DNA of 64,000 nt from Sphingopyxis indica (GTDB lineage Bacteria > Pseudomonadota > Alphaproteobacteria > Sphingomonadales > Sphingomonadaceae), in the NCBI RefSeq assembly GCF_900188185.1, contig NZ_FZPA01000005.1, positions 1 to 64,000 on the forward strand, read 5' to 3'. This document shows, in pieces, positions 51,714 to 61,200 of the stretch. The position numbers and the translations under genes were made by a program. The stretch's first letter is position 1. Every line of letters begins with the position of its first letter. Below the pieces are notes generated by a model. The model searched no databases, had not been told where the DNA came from, and was given only the letters and a program-made list of their open reading frames with translations.

Positions 51714-53309
51714 ATGCGTACCGATTTGAAAAGCGCGCTCGCAGCCGCGCAGACCTATCGCGGCGCAGCGCAAGCCGCGCTTGCCGAACGGCTTGCAGCG
51801 CGGCCGATCGACCGCGAGCAGCGCGCGGCGCACGGCTTTGCGTGGGTCGCGACGATGGTCGCGGCGCTCGAGGCGGTGCTCGACTGGCTCGACGCCGGGC
51901 AAGGCGCCAATCCGCTCGACGCGAAGATCGCGACGCTTGCCTTTGCCGAAGGTATCGGCCAGCTCGTCGGCGGCCTGCCGATGGGGCAGAATGAGATTTT
52001 CCGCCCCGCCGACCTCGGGATCAGTGGCGCCGCGCGCACGCTGGCTGATACCTGCGCCGACCTTCTCGACGCCGATCATGCAGAGACTCGCGCCGGGGTC
52101 GCCGCCGCGCTCGCCGATGGCCAGTGGCCGAGCGAGACGCTGTATGACGCCGATCTCGACGCGATCCGCGCGCAATATCGCCGCTTCACCGACGCCGCGA
52201 TCCTCCCGCACGCGCACGGTTGGCACCTCGCCAACGCGCTGATCCCCGACGCGACGGTGGCGGCGATGGCTGAGCTGGGGACTTTCGGCGTGTGCATCCC
52301 GGAGGAATATGGCGGCCTCGGCCTCGGCAAGCTGGTGATGTGCATCGTCACCGAAGAACTGTCGCGCGGCTGGATCGGCGCGGGGTCGCTCGGCACGCGG
52401 TCGGAGATCGCAGGCGAGCTGATCGCGATGGGCGGCACCGACGCGCAGAAGGCCGAATGGCTGCCGAAGATCGCGAACGGTGAGGTTCTGCCGACCGCAG
52501 TGTTCACCGAACCCGACGTCGGCTCCGACCTTGGCTCGCTCCAGACGCGCGCTCGTCGCAACGGCGACCATTGGGAGATCGACGGCGCGAAGACGTGGAT
52601 CACCCATGCGAGCCGGTCGGACCTGATGACCCTCCTTGCGCGCACCCTGCCCGATGCCAAAGGCTATGCCGGCCTTTCGATGCTGCTGGTGCCGAAGCCG
52701 CGCGGGACCGACGCCACTCCCTTCCCCGCCGCCGGTATGAGCGGCAGCGAGATTGCGGTGCTCGGCTATCGCGGGATGCGCGAATATGCGTTGCAGTTCG
52801 ACGCGATGACGGTGCCCGCCGACGCGCTGCTCGGCGGCGAGGAAGGGCAGGGTTTCAAGCAGCTGATGCGCACCTTCGAGGGCGCGCGCATCCAGACCGC
52901 CGCGCGCGCGGTCGGGGTCGCGCGCCGCGCGCTCGAACTGGGGCTCGATTACGCCCTGAACCGCAGGCAGTTCGGGCGGGCGATCGTCCGCTTCCCGCGC
53001 GTCGCCGACAAACTCTCGATGAGCCTCGTCGATTTCGTCACCGCGCGCGAGCTCTCCTACGCCGCCGCGCGCGCCAAGGACGGGGGCAAGCGCTGCGACA
53101 TCGAGGCGGGGATGGCCAAGCTGCTCGGCGCCCGCGCCGCCTGGTCGAACGCCGACGCGGCGCTGCAAATCCACGGCGGCAACGGCTATGCGCTCGAATA
53201 TGAGATCAGCCGCATCCTGTGCGATGCGCGCATCCTCAATATCTTCGAGGGCGCGGCCGAGATTCAGGCACAGGTGATCGCGCGCGGGATGGTCGCCGGG
53301 CGCAACTGA
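51714..53309 (+). CDS. mcd: Acyl-CoA dehydrogenase with N-terminal extension, (2S)-methylsuccinyl-CoA dehydrogenase-like
   Basis: The 531-residue protein is about 140 residues longer than ordinary acyl-CoA dehydrogenases. The extra N-terminal helical part (about 1-145) is followed by the usual domains: LGTFGVCIPEEYGGLGLGK, AVFTEPDVGSDLGSLQ, WEIDGAKTWITHAS and RRQFGRAIVRFPRVADKL. The C-terminal block CDIEAGMAKLLGARAAWSNA, then ALQIHGGNGYALEYEISR and ILNIFEGAAEIQAQVIARG, matches what I recall of methylsuccinyl-CoA dehydrogenase of the ethylmalonyl-CoA pathway, which also has such an extension. It would make mesaconyl-CoA from (2S)-methylsuccinyl-CoA. No crotonyl-CoA carboxylase/reductase or other pathway genes are in the window. 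Confidence 0.8.
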   Translation: MRTDLKSALAAAQTYRGAAQAALAERLAARPIDREQRAAHGFAWVATMVAALEAVLDWLDAGQGANPLDAKIATLAFAEGIGQLVGGLPMGQNEIFRPADLGISGAARTLADTCADLLDADHAETRAGVAAALADGQWPSETLYDADLDAIRAQYRRFTDAAILPHAHGWHLANALIPDATVAAMAELGTFGVCIPEEYGGLGLGKLVMCIVTEELSRGWIGAGSLGTRSEIAGELIAMGGTDAQKAEWLPKIANGEVLPTAVFTEPDVGSDLGSLQTRARRNGDHWEIDGAKTWITHASRSDLMTLLARTLPDAKGYAGLSMLLVPKPRGTDATPFPAAGMSGSEIAVLGYRGMREYALQFDAMTVPADALLGGEEGQGFKQLMRTFEGARIQTAARAVGVARRALELGLDYALNRRQFGRAIVRFPRVADKLSMSLVDFVTARELSYAAARAKDGGKRCDIEAGMAKLLGARAAWSNADAALQIHGGNGYALEYEISRILCDARILNIFEGAAEIQAQVIARGMVAGRN

Positions 53310-53352
53310 CGCCGCGGCGCGTTAGAGCATCGTGCCGGAAATCTGCACCGTT

Positions 53353-53497
53353 TCCCCGAGCGAAGACGAGGGGCATTGCCGAGCGAAGTCGAGGCGGCGA
53401 CGCTGCGGTTCTCGCTCCGCTCGAACGAGCCCCTCGTCTTCGGCCAAAGGCCGAAGTTCATCCTGAGCGCCCGCCAGGGCAGTCGAAGGGCTCGGGG
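53353..53497. repeat. Cluster of dispersed repeat elements
   Basis: In the gap between convergent genes lie several short related units: a 22-base copy (53353-53374) identical to that at 44995-45016, a GAGCGAAGTCGAGG unit, an inverted CCCCTCGTCTTCGG unit near 53430, and a GAAGGGCTCGGGG end. The units can pair with each other in RNA (for example CGAAGACGAGGGG with CCCCTCGTCTTCG), so the cluster may act as a bidirectional transcription barrier. Confidence 0.6.
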
Positions 53498-53529
53498 ATG
53501 CGGATGATTCAGATTTCGCGCAATTTGCT

Positions 53530-55275
53530 CTAATAGCTGATCGTCGCGACGATCGCGCCGCGCGTGTCACCGTGCCGCTCGCCCGGAAGCGCAAACAATT
53601 GCTGCCCGACGTTGAGCTGGACGCTGGCGTGGCGACCGATCTGATAGTTGAGCGCGACGCCGACGCTGGCCAGGTCGGTCGCACCGGGAATGTCGGGGAA
53701 ATCCTTGACCTGCCACAGCCGCGCATATTCGAGGAACAGGCCGATCTGCATATAATCCTCGAACTCACCCTTCAGTCCGAGCAGACTGAACGGCGCCGAG
53801 CGGACTTCCGACGACAGGAGCAGACCGTTGCTGCCGAGCGCCGCATTGGGTTCATAGCCGCGCACCGCGCCAAAGCCGCCGCCGGCGAGCTGTTCGCTGA
53901 ACGGCAGGTTCGCCGAGGCCATCTGGAACAATCCGCGGACGATCAGGCTGTTCTCGCCTTCGAAGAAATTGGTCCGCGTCGCCGATGCGCGGACATACAT
54001 ATAGGTTGCGTCGGCATAGGGGACGAGCATCTGCAGCGACGCATCGTCGTTATGCGCCGTGATATTGCCCGGCGAGAAGGTCAGCGACGCCTCGACCGCG
54101 GTCTCGCCATGCTCGTCGGGGAAGCTGCCCGAATAGATGAAGGGGAACTGGACGACATCGACCGAGGAATCGAGGATGCGGATGCCCAGAAAATCGAGAT
54201 TATTATCGGTGCGGATGAAGTCGGCCCCCATGCGCAGCGTCTGCCGCCCGCCGGCCCGATCGTTGAGGTCGTGCGCCCAGCGCGCGCTGACCAACCCCGA
54301 ATGGCCCTTGCTGGTGAAGATGTTGCCAAGGTCGGGCTTCTGGATCGCATAGGCGCCATAAATGAGCAGGCTGTCGGTCGGGTTGAGCGGGATCACGTCG
54401 CTCGCCGAATGCGAGGTATAGCCGCCGGTGAAGCTGCGGGTGAACTGATAGGAAAAGGTCTGCCCCGATCCGAAGACATTGCCCCAGTTGAAGCCGACGA
54501 ACCATTCGTTGCGCCCCAGCGTGCGCGCGCCCTGATTGTCGTAGCCGCCATAGACGCGCAGCGGCAGCCGGTCCTGCGCCTCGAGCCGCACATCGGTCAG
54601 CCCCGTCTCCGACCCCGGGCTGGTCACCGCATTGACCGTCAGGAACGGGTTCTGGTTATAGTCGTGGAGCGCCTCGCGCACCGTCGGCAGGGTCAGCGTA
54701 TCGCCGGGTTCGAGGTCGGCCATGCCGCGGATCAGCTCGGTCGAGAAATGGCGGTTGCCGGTGACGCTGATGTCGCCGACACGATACTCGGTGACGAGCA
54801 GGCGCACCACGCCCGAGGCGATATTCTGCTGCGGCACCGAGACTTCGACGAAGGGACGGTCGGCATCGCGATAGGCGTCGCGCGCGAGCTGGGCGATGGC
54901 CTCCAGCCCCGCGCGGGTCAGCGGCTTGCCGACATAGGGCTGGACCTGCGCTGCGAATTCGGGGGTTTCGAGCGGCGGCAGGCCCCGGGCGGAGACGGCG
55001 CCGGTGCCCGCCGGCGCAGCGCCTGCGGCTGCGTCGGTCAGGCCGCTGCCGGGTTCGAACACAACCCCTTGCAGGTTCGGCACGAGCACCGTCTGGTCGT
55101 CGCTGACGTCCGGCGGCGTCGCGGGTTCCACGGCATCCTCGACGGGCTGCGGCGGCGGCGCTTTGGGCAGGACGCGCTCGAAATCCTGCGCCGATGCAGC
55201 GGTCGGACAGGCGAGGCCGGCGAATAGCGCAAGCGCCAGGACGCCGGATGACGAAAGGGCGATGCAGCGGATCAT
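53530..55275 (-). CDS. Two-partner-secretion outer-membrane transporter (second TpsB)
   Basis: The 581-residue protein starts at the ATG at 55275, overlapping the TpsA stop (ATGA). It has a signal peptide (hydrophobic GVLALALFAGLACPTAASAQ), a Pro-rich N-terminal stretch, POTRA domains (about 105-255; PYVGKPLTRAGLEAIAQLAR and ISVTGNRHFSTELIRGM) and a 16-strand barrel with the VRGY motif in GAVRGYEPNAAL. The last residues VATISY end in an aromatic residue, as needed for BAM insertion. The closest neighbour, the giant repeat adhesin immediately upstream, should be its substrate. The sequence is clearly different from the first TpsB at 20313. Confidence 0.88.
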   Translation of the reverse strand: MIRCIALSSSGVLALALFAGLACPTAASAQDFERVLPKAPPPQPVEDAVEPATPPDVSDDQTVLVPNLQGVVFEPGSGLTDAAAGAAPAGTGAVSARGLPPLETPEFAAQVQPYVGKPLTRAGLEAIAQLARDAYRDADRPFVEVSVPQQNIASGVVRLLVTEYRVGDISVTGNRHFSTELIRGMADLEPGDTLTLPTVREALHDYNQNPFLTVNAVTSPGSETGLTDVRLEAQDRLPLRVYGGYDNQGARTLGRNEWFVGFNWGNVFGSGQTFSYQFTRSFTGGYTSHSASDVIPLNPTDSLLIYGAYAIQKPDLGNIFTSKGHSGLVSARWAHDLNDRAGGRQTLRMGADFIRTDNNLDFLGIRILDSSVDVVQFPFIYSGSFPDEHGETAVEASLTFSPGNITAHNDDASLQMLVPYADATYMYVRASATRTNFFEGENSLIVRGLFQMASANLPFSEQLAGGGFGAVRGYEPNAALGSNGLLLSSEVRSAPFSLLGLKGEFEDYMQIGLFLEYARLWQVKDFPDIPGATDLASVGVALNYQIGRHASVQLNVGQQLFALPGERHGDTRGAIVATISY

Positions 55276-58200
55276 GGACGAGCCGGCGCCTGCTGCGACG
55301 CGGCGGGCACCGGAAAGGCGAATCGCAGGCGCTTGGTGCGATAGCCCTGTTGCAGCACGCCCTCGATCGAATTGATCACCGGCTGACCCGTGCGGAGCCA
55401 ATATCCGTCGGCATCCAGCCCCTCGCCGCCGAGGGCGATGATCGTCGGCAGCCCCGCGAGCGTGTTGGTGTAGCCCTGATTGAGCCCGTTGAGCGACGGA
55501 TAGGGAATGTAGAAATGCGGCTTGCCCATAATATATCCAAGATCCCTGGGGGTGGTGTTCGGCAGGATTGCGCCGGGCCCGACCGCAAGGGTCGGAAGAA
55601 TATAGTTGGAAAGGTCGGTGCCGCTGCCCGGCCGATATTGCGACGCGTCGATCGTCGCCTGCACCTGCCAGATGCCCGCATCCGAATTGGCGTAGTTGCC
55701 CTGCGCCTGGGTGATCGTCGCCCCTTCGCCCGGCGCGAAGCCCGTGATCGTGTAGTCGGGCGGCGTCAGGAACGCCAAATCATTGCCGTCATAGGGCTTG
55801 GTCGGGAAGCCGGTGATGCTCACGGCCAACTGGGCTGGGTCGATCGTGCCCAGCCCCGCGGCCTCGGTCGGCAGGACATAGTTCGAAAGCAGCGTGCCGC
55901 TGTCCGCCGCGAAGTCGCCCGCCGAAAGGCTGGCGGTCACGGTCCGGTCCCCGGCATGGGCCGAATCATAGGCGCCCACCGTCTGCGTGACGCTGGCGCC
56001 TTCCCCTGCGATGAAACCGGTAAGGCTGTAGTTGGCGCTGGTGAGCGTCGCGACGGCGTTGCCGTCATAGATTTTCGTCGGATCGCCGATGATCGCGGCC
56101 GTCAGCAACGCAGGGTCGATCGTCCCCATCCCCGACGCGCTGGTCGGCAGGATATAGTTGGAAAACAGCGTGCCGCTGTCGGCGGCGAAATCGCCGGCGT
56201 CGAGCGTCGCGGTCACCGTGCGGCTGCCCGCGTTGGCGCTGTCGTAGAGGCCCGCGGTTTCGGTGACGGTCGCACCTTCGCCCGCGGCGAAGCCGGCGAG
56301 TTGATAATTGGCGCTCGTCAGCGAGGCACCGGCGGTCGCGTCATAGGTCTTCGTCGGATTGCCGATGATCGCCGCGATGAGCAGCGCGCGTTCGATCGTC
56401 CCCGTGCCGCTGGCGCTCGTCGGCAGCACATAATTGCTGAGCAAGGTGCCGCTGCCCGCCGCGAAGTCGTCCGCGCCGAGCGCAGCGCTGACCATGCGGC
56501 TTCCCGCATTGGGATCGTCATAGAGACCCGCGGTTTCGGTGACAGTCGCGCTCTCTCCGGCAACGAAGCCCGATAGCTGATAATTGGCCGAGGTCAGGAT
56601 TGCGGCGGTTGTGCCGTCATAGGCCTTGGTCGGATTGCCGACGATGCTCGCGGTAAGCAGCGCCTGGTCGATCGTCCCCGCACCGCTGGCGGTCGCCGGC
56701 AGGATATAGTTGGCGAGCAGCGTTCCGCTGTCGGCCGTGAAGTCGCCCGTGTCGAGGGCCGCCGTCACCGTGCGGCCGCCAGCGTTCGCGCTGTCATAAA
56801 GGCCCATGGTCTCGGTCACCGTCGCGCCCTCGCCCGCGACGAAGCCCGACAGGCTGTAGTTGGCGCTGGTCAGCGTAGCAGCGGTGTTGCCGTCATAGGT
56901 CTTGGTCGGGTTGCCGATGATTGCCGCGGTAAGCGGCGCGCGGTCGATCGTGCCGAGCCCGCTCGCGCTCGTCGGCAGGATATAGTTCGCCAGCAAGGTC
57001 CCGCTGTCCGCCGCGAAGTCCCCGGCCGCCAGCGAGGCGGTCACCAGGCGCGGCCCGGCGTTGGCGGAGGCATAGGTGCCCGCCGTCCGGGTGACGGTCG
57101 CGCCCTCGCCCGCGACGAAACCCGTCAGGCCGAAATTGGCGCTGGTCAGCGTCGCGGCGGTCGTGCCGTCATAAGCCCTGGTGGGGTTGCCGATGATCGC
57201 CACGGTGAGCAGCGCCTGGTCGATCGTCCCCGCCCCGCTCGCGCTCGTCGGCAGCGCATAGTTCGACAGCAAGGTGCCGCTGTCGGCGGCGAAATCGCCT
57301 GAGCCGAGCACGGCGGTGACGGTGCGCGCACCGGCGTTGGCGCTGTCATAGGTTCCGGCGGTCTGCGTGACGCTCGCGCCCTCGCCGGCGATGAAGCCGG
57401 AAAGCTGATAATTGCCGCTGGTGAGCGTCGCCGCCGTCGTTCCGTCATAGGTCTTGGTCGGATCGCCGATGATCGAAGCGATGAGCAGCGCCTGCGCGAT
57501 CGTGCCGAGTCCGCTCGCGCTCGTCGGCAGGACATAGTTTGAAAGCAGCGTCCCGCTGTCGGCGGTGAAATCGCCCGAACCGAGAGCCGCGGTCACGGTG
57601 CGGGTGCCCGCATTGGCGCTGCCGTATAGCCCCATCGTCTCGGTCACCGTCGCGCCCTCGCCCGCGGCGAAGCCGCTGAGCTGATAATTGGCCGAGGTCA
57701 GCGTCGCAGCAGTGGTGCCGTCATAGGTCTTGGTCGGATTGCCGATGATCGCCGCGGTGAGCAAGGCCTGCGCAATCGTGCCCAGCCCGGTGGCGCTCGT
57801 AGGCAGGATATAGTTGCTGAGCAACGTGCCGCTGCCCGCGGCGAAATCGCCGCTGTCGAGCGTCGCTGTGACAAGCCGCGGCCCGGCATTGGCCGCGGCA
57901 TAGGTGCCCGCCGTCTCGGTCACGGTCGCGCTCTCGCCCGCCACGAAGCCGGTGAGGCGGTAATTGGCGCTGGTCAGCGTCGCGGCGGTCGTGCCGTCAT
58001 AGGTCTTCGTCGGATTGCCGACGATCGCGGCGGTCAGTTGCGCCCGGTCGATCGTCCCGAGCCCGCTCGCGCTCGTCGGCAGAATGTAGTTCGAAAGCAG
58101 CGTGCCGCTGTCGGCGGTGAAATCGCCGCCCGTCAGCGTCGCGGTCACGGTGCGGGTGCCGGCGTTGGCGCTGCCGTAGAGGCCCATCGTTTCGGTCACG

Positions 58201-61200
58201 CTTGCGCCTTCGCCCGCGACGAAGCCGCTGAGCTGATAGTTGGCGCTCGTCAGCGTCGCGGCGGTCGTGCCGTCATAGGTCTTGGTCGGATTGCCGATGA
58301 TCGCAGCGGTCAGCTCCGCCTGATCTATCGTCCCGAGCCCGCTCGCGCTCGTCGGCAGGACATAGTTGCTGAGCAAGGTGCCGCCGGTCGCCGTGAAATC
58401 ACTGCCGGTCAGCGTTGCCGTGACCGTGCGGACGCCGGCGTTGGCGCTGCCATAGAGACCCGCCGTCTCGGTAACGGTCGCGCCTTCGCCCGCGACGAAG
58501 CCGGAGAGCTGATAGTTGGCGCTCGTCAGCATCGCGGCCGTGGTGCCGTCATAGGTTTTGGTCGGGTTGCCGATGATCGCCGCAGTGAGCAGCGCCTGCG
58601 CGATCGTCCCCGCGCCGCTGGCACTCGTCGGCAGGACATAGTTGGCGAGCAAGGTGCCGCTGTCGGCGGTGAAGTCGCCCGCCCCCAGCGTCGCTGTCAC
58701 TGTCCGGCTTCCGGCATTGGCGCTGTCGTAGAGCCCCATCGTCTCGGTCACCGTCGCGCCCTCGCCCGCGACGAAGCCGCTGAGCTGATAGTTGGCGCCG
58801 GTGAGCGTCGCGGCGGCCGTCCCGTCATAGGTCTTGGTCGGATTGCCGATGATCGCTGCTGTCAGGGTCGCCTGCGTGATCGTTCCCGCGCCGGTTGCGC
58901 TGGTCGGGAGGATATAGTTGGTGAGCAAGGTGCCGCTGTCGGCGGTGAAATCGGCGCTGCCAAGGCTCGCGGTCACCGTGCGGCTTCCGGCATTGGCGCT
59001 GTCGTAGAGCCCCATCGTCTCGGTTACCGTCGCGCCCTGACCGGCGACGAAGCCGCTGAGGCTGTAATTGGCGCTGCCGAGCGTCGCCACGGTCGTCCCG
59101 TCATAGGTCTTCGTCGGGTTGCCGATGATCGCCGCGGTGAGCTGCGCGCGTTCGATCAGTCCGGCCCCGGTCGCTTCGGTCGGCAGCACATAGTTGGCGA
59201 GCAAAGTCCCGCTGTCGGCAGTGAAATCGCCCGCCGCGAGCATCGCGGTGATCTGACGGATGCCGGCGTTGGGATCGTCGAACAGGCCCGCGGTCTGGGT
59301 GATCGTCGCACCTTCGCCGCTGACGAAGCCGGTCAGCTGATAGTCGCCGGGCGCCAGCGTGATCGCGCTGTTGGCGTCATAGACTTTGGTCGGGATGCCG
59401 ACAATGCTGGCGGTGAGCACGGCCTGGTCGATCGTCCCCGCGCCGCTGGCGCTCGTCGGCAGCACATAGTTGGCGAGCAGCGTGCCGCTGTCCGCGGTGA
59501 AGTCGCCGACCCCGAGCGCCGCGGTCACGGTGCGCGACCCGGCATTGGCGCTGTCGTAGAGCCCGGCGGTCTCGGTCACCGTCGCGCCCTCGCCCGCGAC
59601 GAAGCCGGAAAGCTGATAATTGCCGCTGGTGAGCGTCGCCGCCGTCGTGCCGTCATAGGTCTTGGTCGGATCGCCAATGATCGCCGCGGTGAGCAGCGCC
59701 TGGTCGATCGTCCCCGCGCCGCTGGCGCTCGTCGGAAGAATATAGTTGCTGAGCAGCGTTCCACCATTGGCGGTGAAGTCGCCGCCCGTCAGCGTCGCGG
59801 TCACCGTGCGGCTGCCCGCATTGGCGCTGTCGTAAAGGCCCATCGTCTCGGTCACCGTCGCGCCTTCGCCCGCAACGAAGCCCGTCAGGCTGTAATTGGC
59901 GCTGGTCAGCGTCGCGGCGCTGTTTCCGTCATAGGTCTTCGTCGGGTCGCCGATGATCGCGATCGTCAGCGCCGCCTGGTCGATCGTGCCGGCGCCGCTG
60001 GCGGTGGTGGGGAGCACATAATTGGCGAGCAGGGTGCCGCTGTCGGCGGTGAAGTCGCCGCCGGTCAGCGTCGCGGTCACCGTGCGGCTGCCCGCATTGG
60101 CGCTGTCATAGAGGCCCGCCGTCTCGGTCACCGTCGCGCCTTCGCCCGCAACGAAACCCGTCAGCTGATAATTGGCGCTGGTTAGCGTCGCGGCGCTGTT
60201 TCCGTCATAGGTCTTGGTCGGATCGCCGATAATCGCCGCGGTGAGCAGCGCCTGGTCGATCATTCCCGCGCCGCTCGCGCTCGTCGGCAGCACATAGTTG
60301 GACAGCAACGTACCGCCATTGGCGGTAAAGTCCCCGCCGGTCAGCGTCGCGGTGACCGTGCGGCTGCCGGCGTTGGCACTGTCATAGACGCCCGCGGTCT
60401 CGGTCACGCTCGCGCCCTCGCCGGCGACGAAGCCGGTCAGGCTGTAGTTCGCGCCGGTCAGCGTCGCGGCGGTCGTCCCGTCATAGGTCTTGGTCGGATC
60501 GCCGACGATCGCCGCGGTCAGCGCCGCCGGGTCGATCGTCCCCGCGCCGGTGGCGCTCGTCGGCAGGATATAATTGTTGAGGTCGGTGCCGGAATCGGCG
60601 GTGAAATCGCCCGCGCCGAGCGTCGCGGTGACGCTGTTCGCCTCGACGACATTGGCCGAATTATACAGGCCCGCGGTCTGGCCGACGGTCGCGCCCTCGC
60701 TGAGCACGAAACCGCTGAGCTGATAATTGGCGCTGGTCAGTGTCGCGGCGGTGTTGCCGTCATAGGTCTTGGTGGGATCGCCGATGATCGTGGCGGTCAG
60801 CATCGCCGGAGTGATCGTCCCGATCGCCTCGTCGGTGATCGACGAAACGATCGAATAATTGCCCGCGTCCGCGCCGGTGAGCCCGAGATTGCCGATCGTG
60901 ACGAGAATGCCCGTGCCCACATTCTTGTCGGCATAGCTGCCGCTTGCTGCCGCCGCCGCGGCATCGACCGTCACCGCATCGCCCGCAACGATCCCGCTCA
61001 GCGTATAGGCGGCCGCGTCGGTCGGCAGCGTCGTGAGGCCGTTATAGACGCGGCTGACCTCGGTCAGGGTCAGCAGCGCGGCGGTGATGTCGGCGCTGAG
61101 CCCCTGCGGCTGCTGGAGCACATAGTTGCCGAACGGATTGTTATCGAGCGTATAGCCCGACGCGGTGACCGCGATGTTCGTGCCGACGTCGGCCTGCGCG

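Noticed and set aside
58038..60185. A 715-codon plus-strand frame opposite the MBG array
   Set aside because: It repeats with the same 276-base period as the adhesin and encodes low-quality Arg/Gly/Val-rich sequence, so it is the mirror of the repeat, not a gene.
55570..60803. CRISPR array or satellite DNA
   Set aside because: The repeats are 276 bases, contiguous, in frame and encode MBG domains; there are no short repeats with unique spacers and no cas genes.
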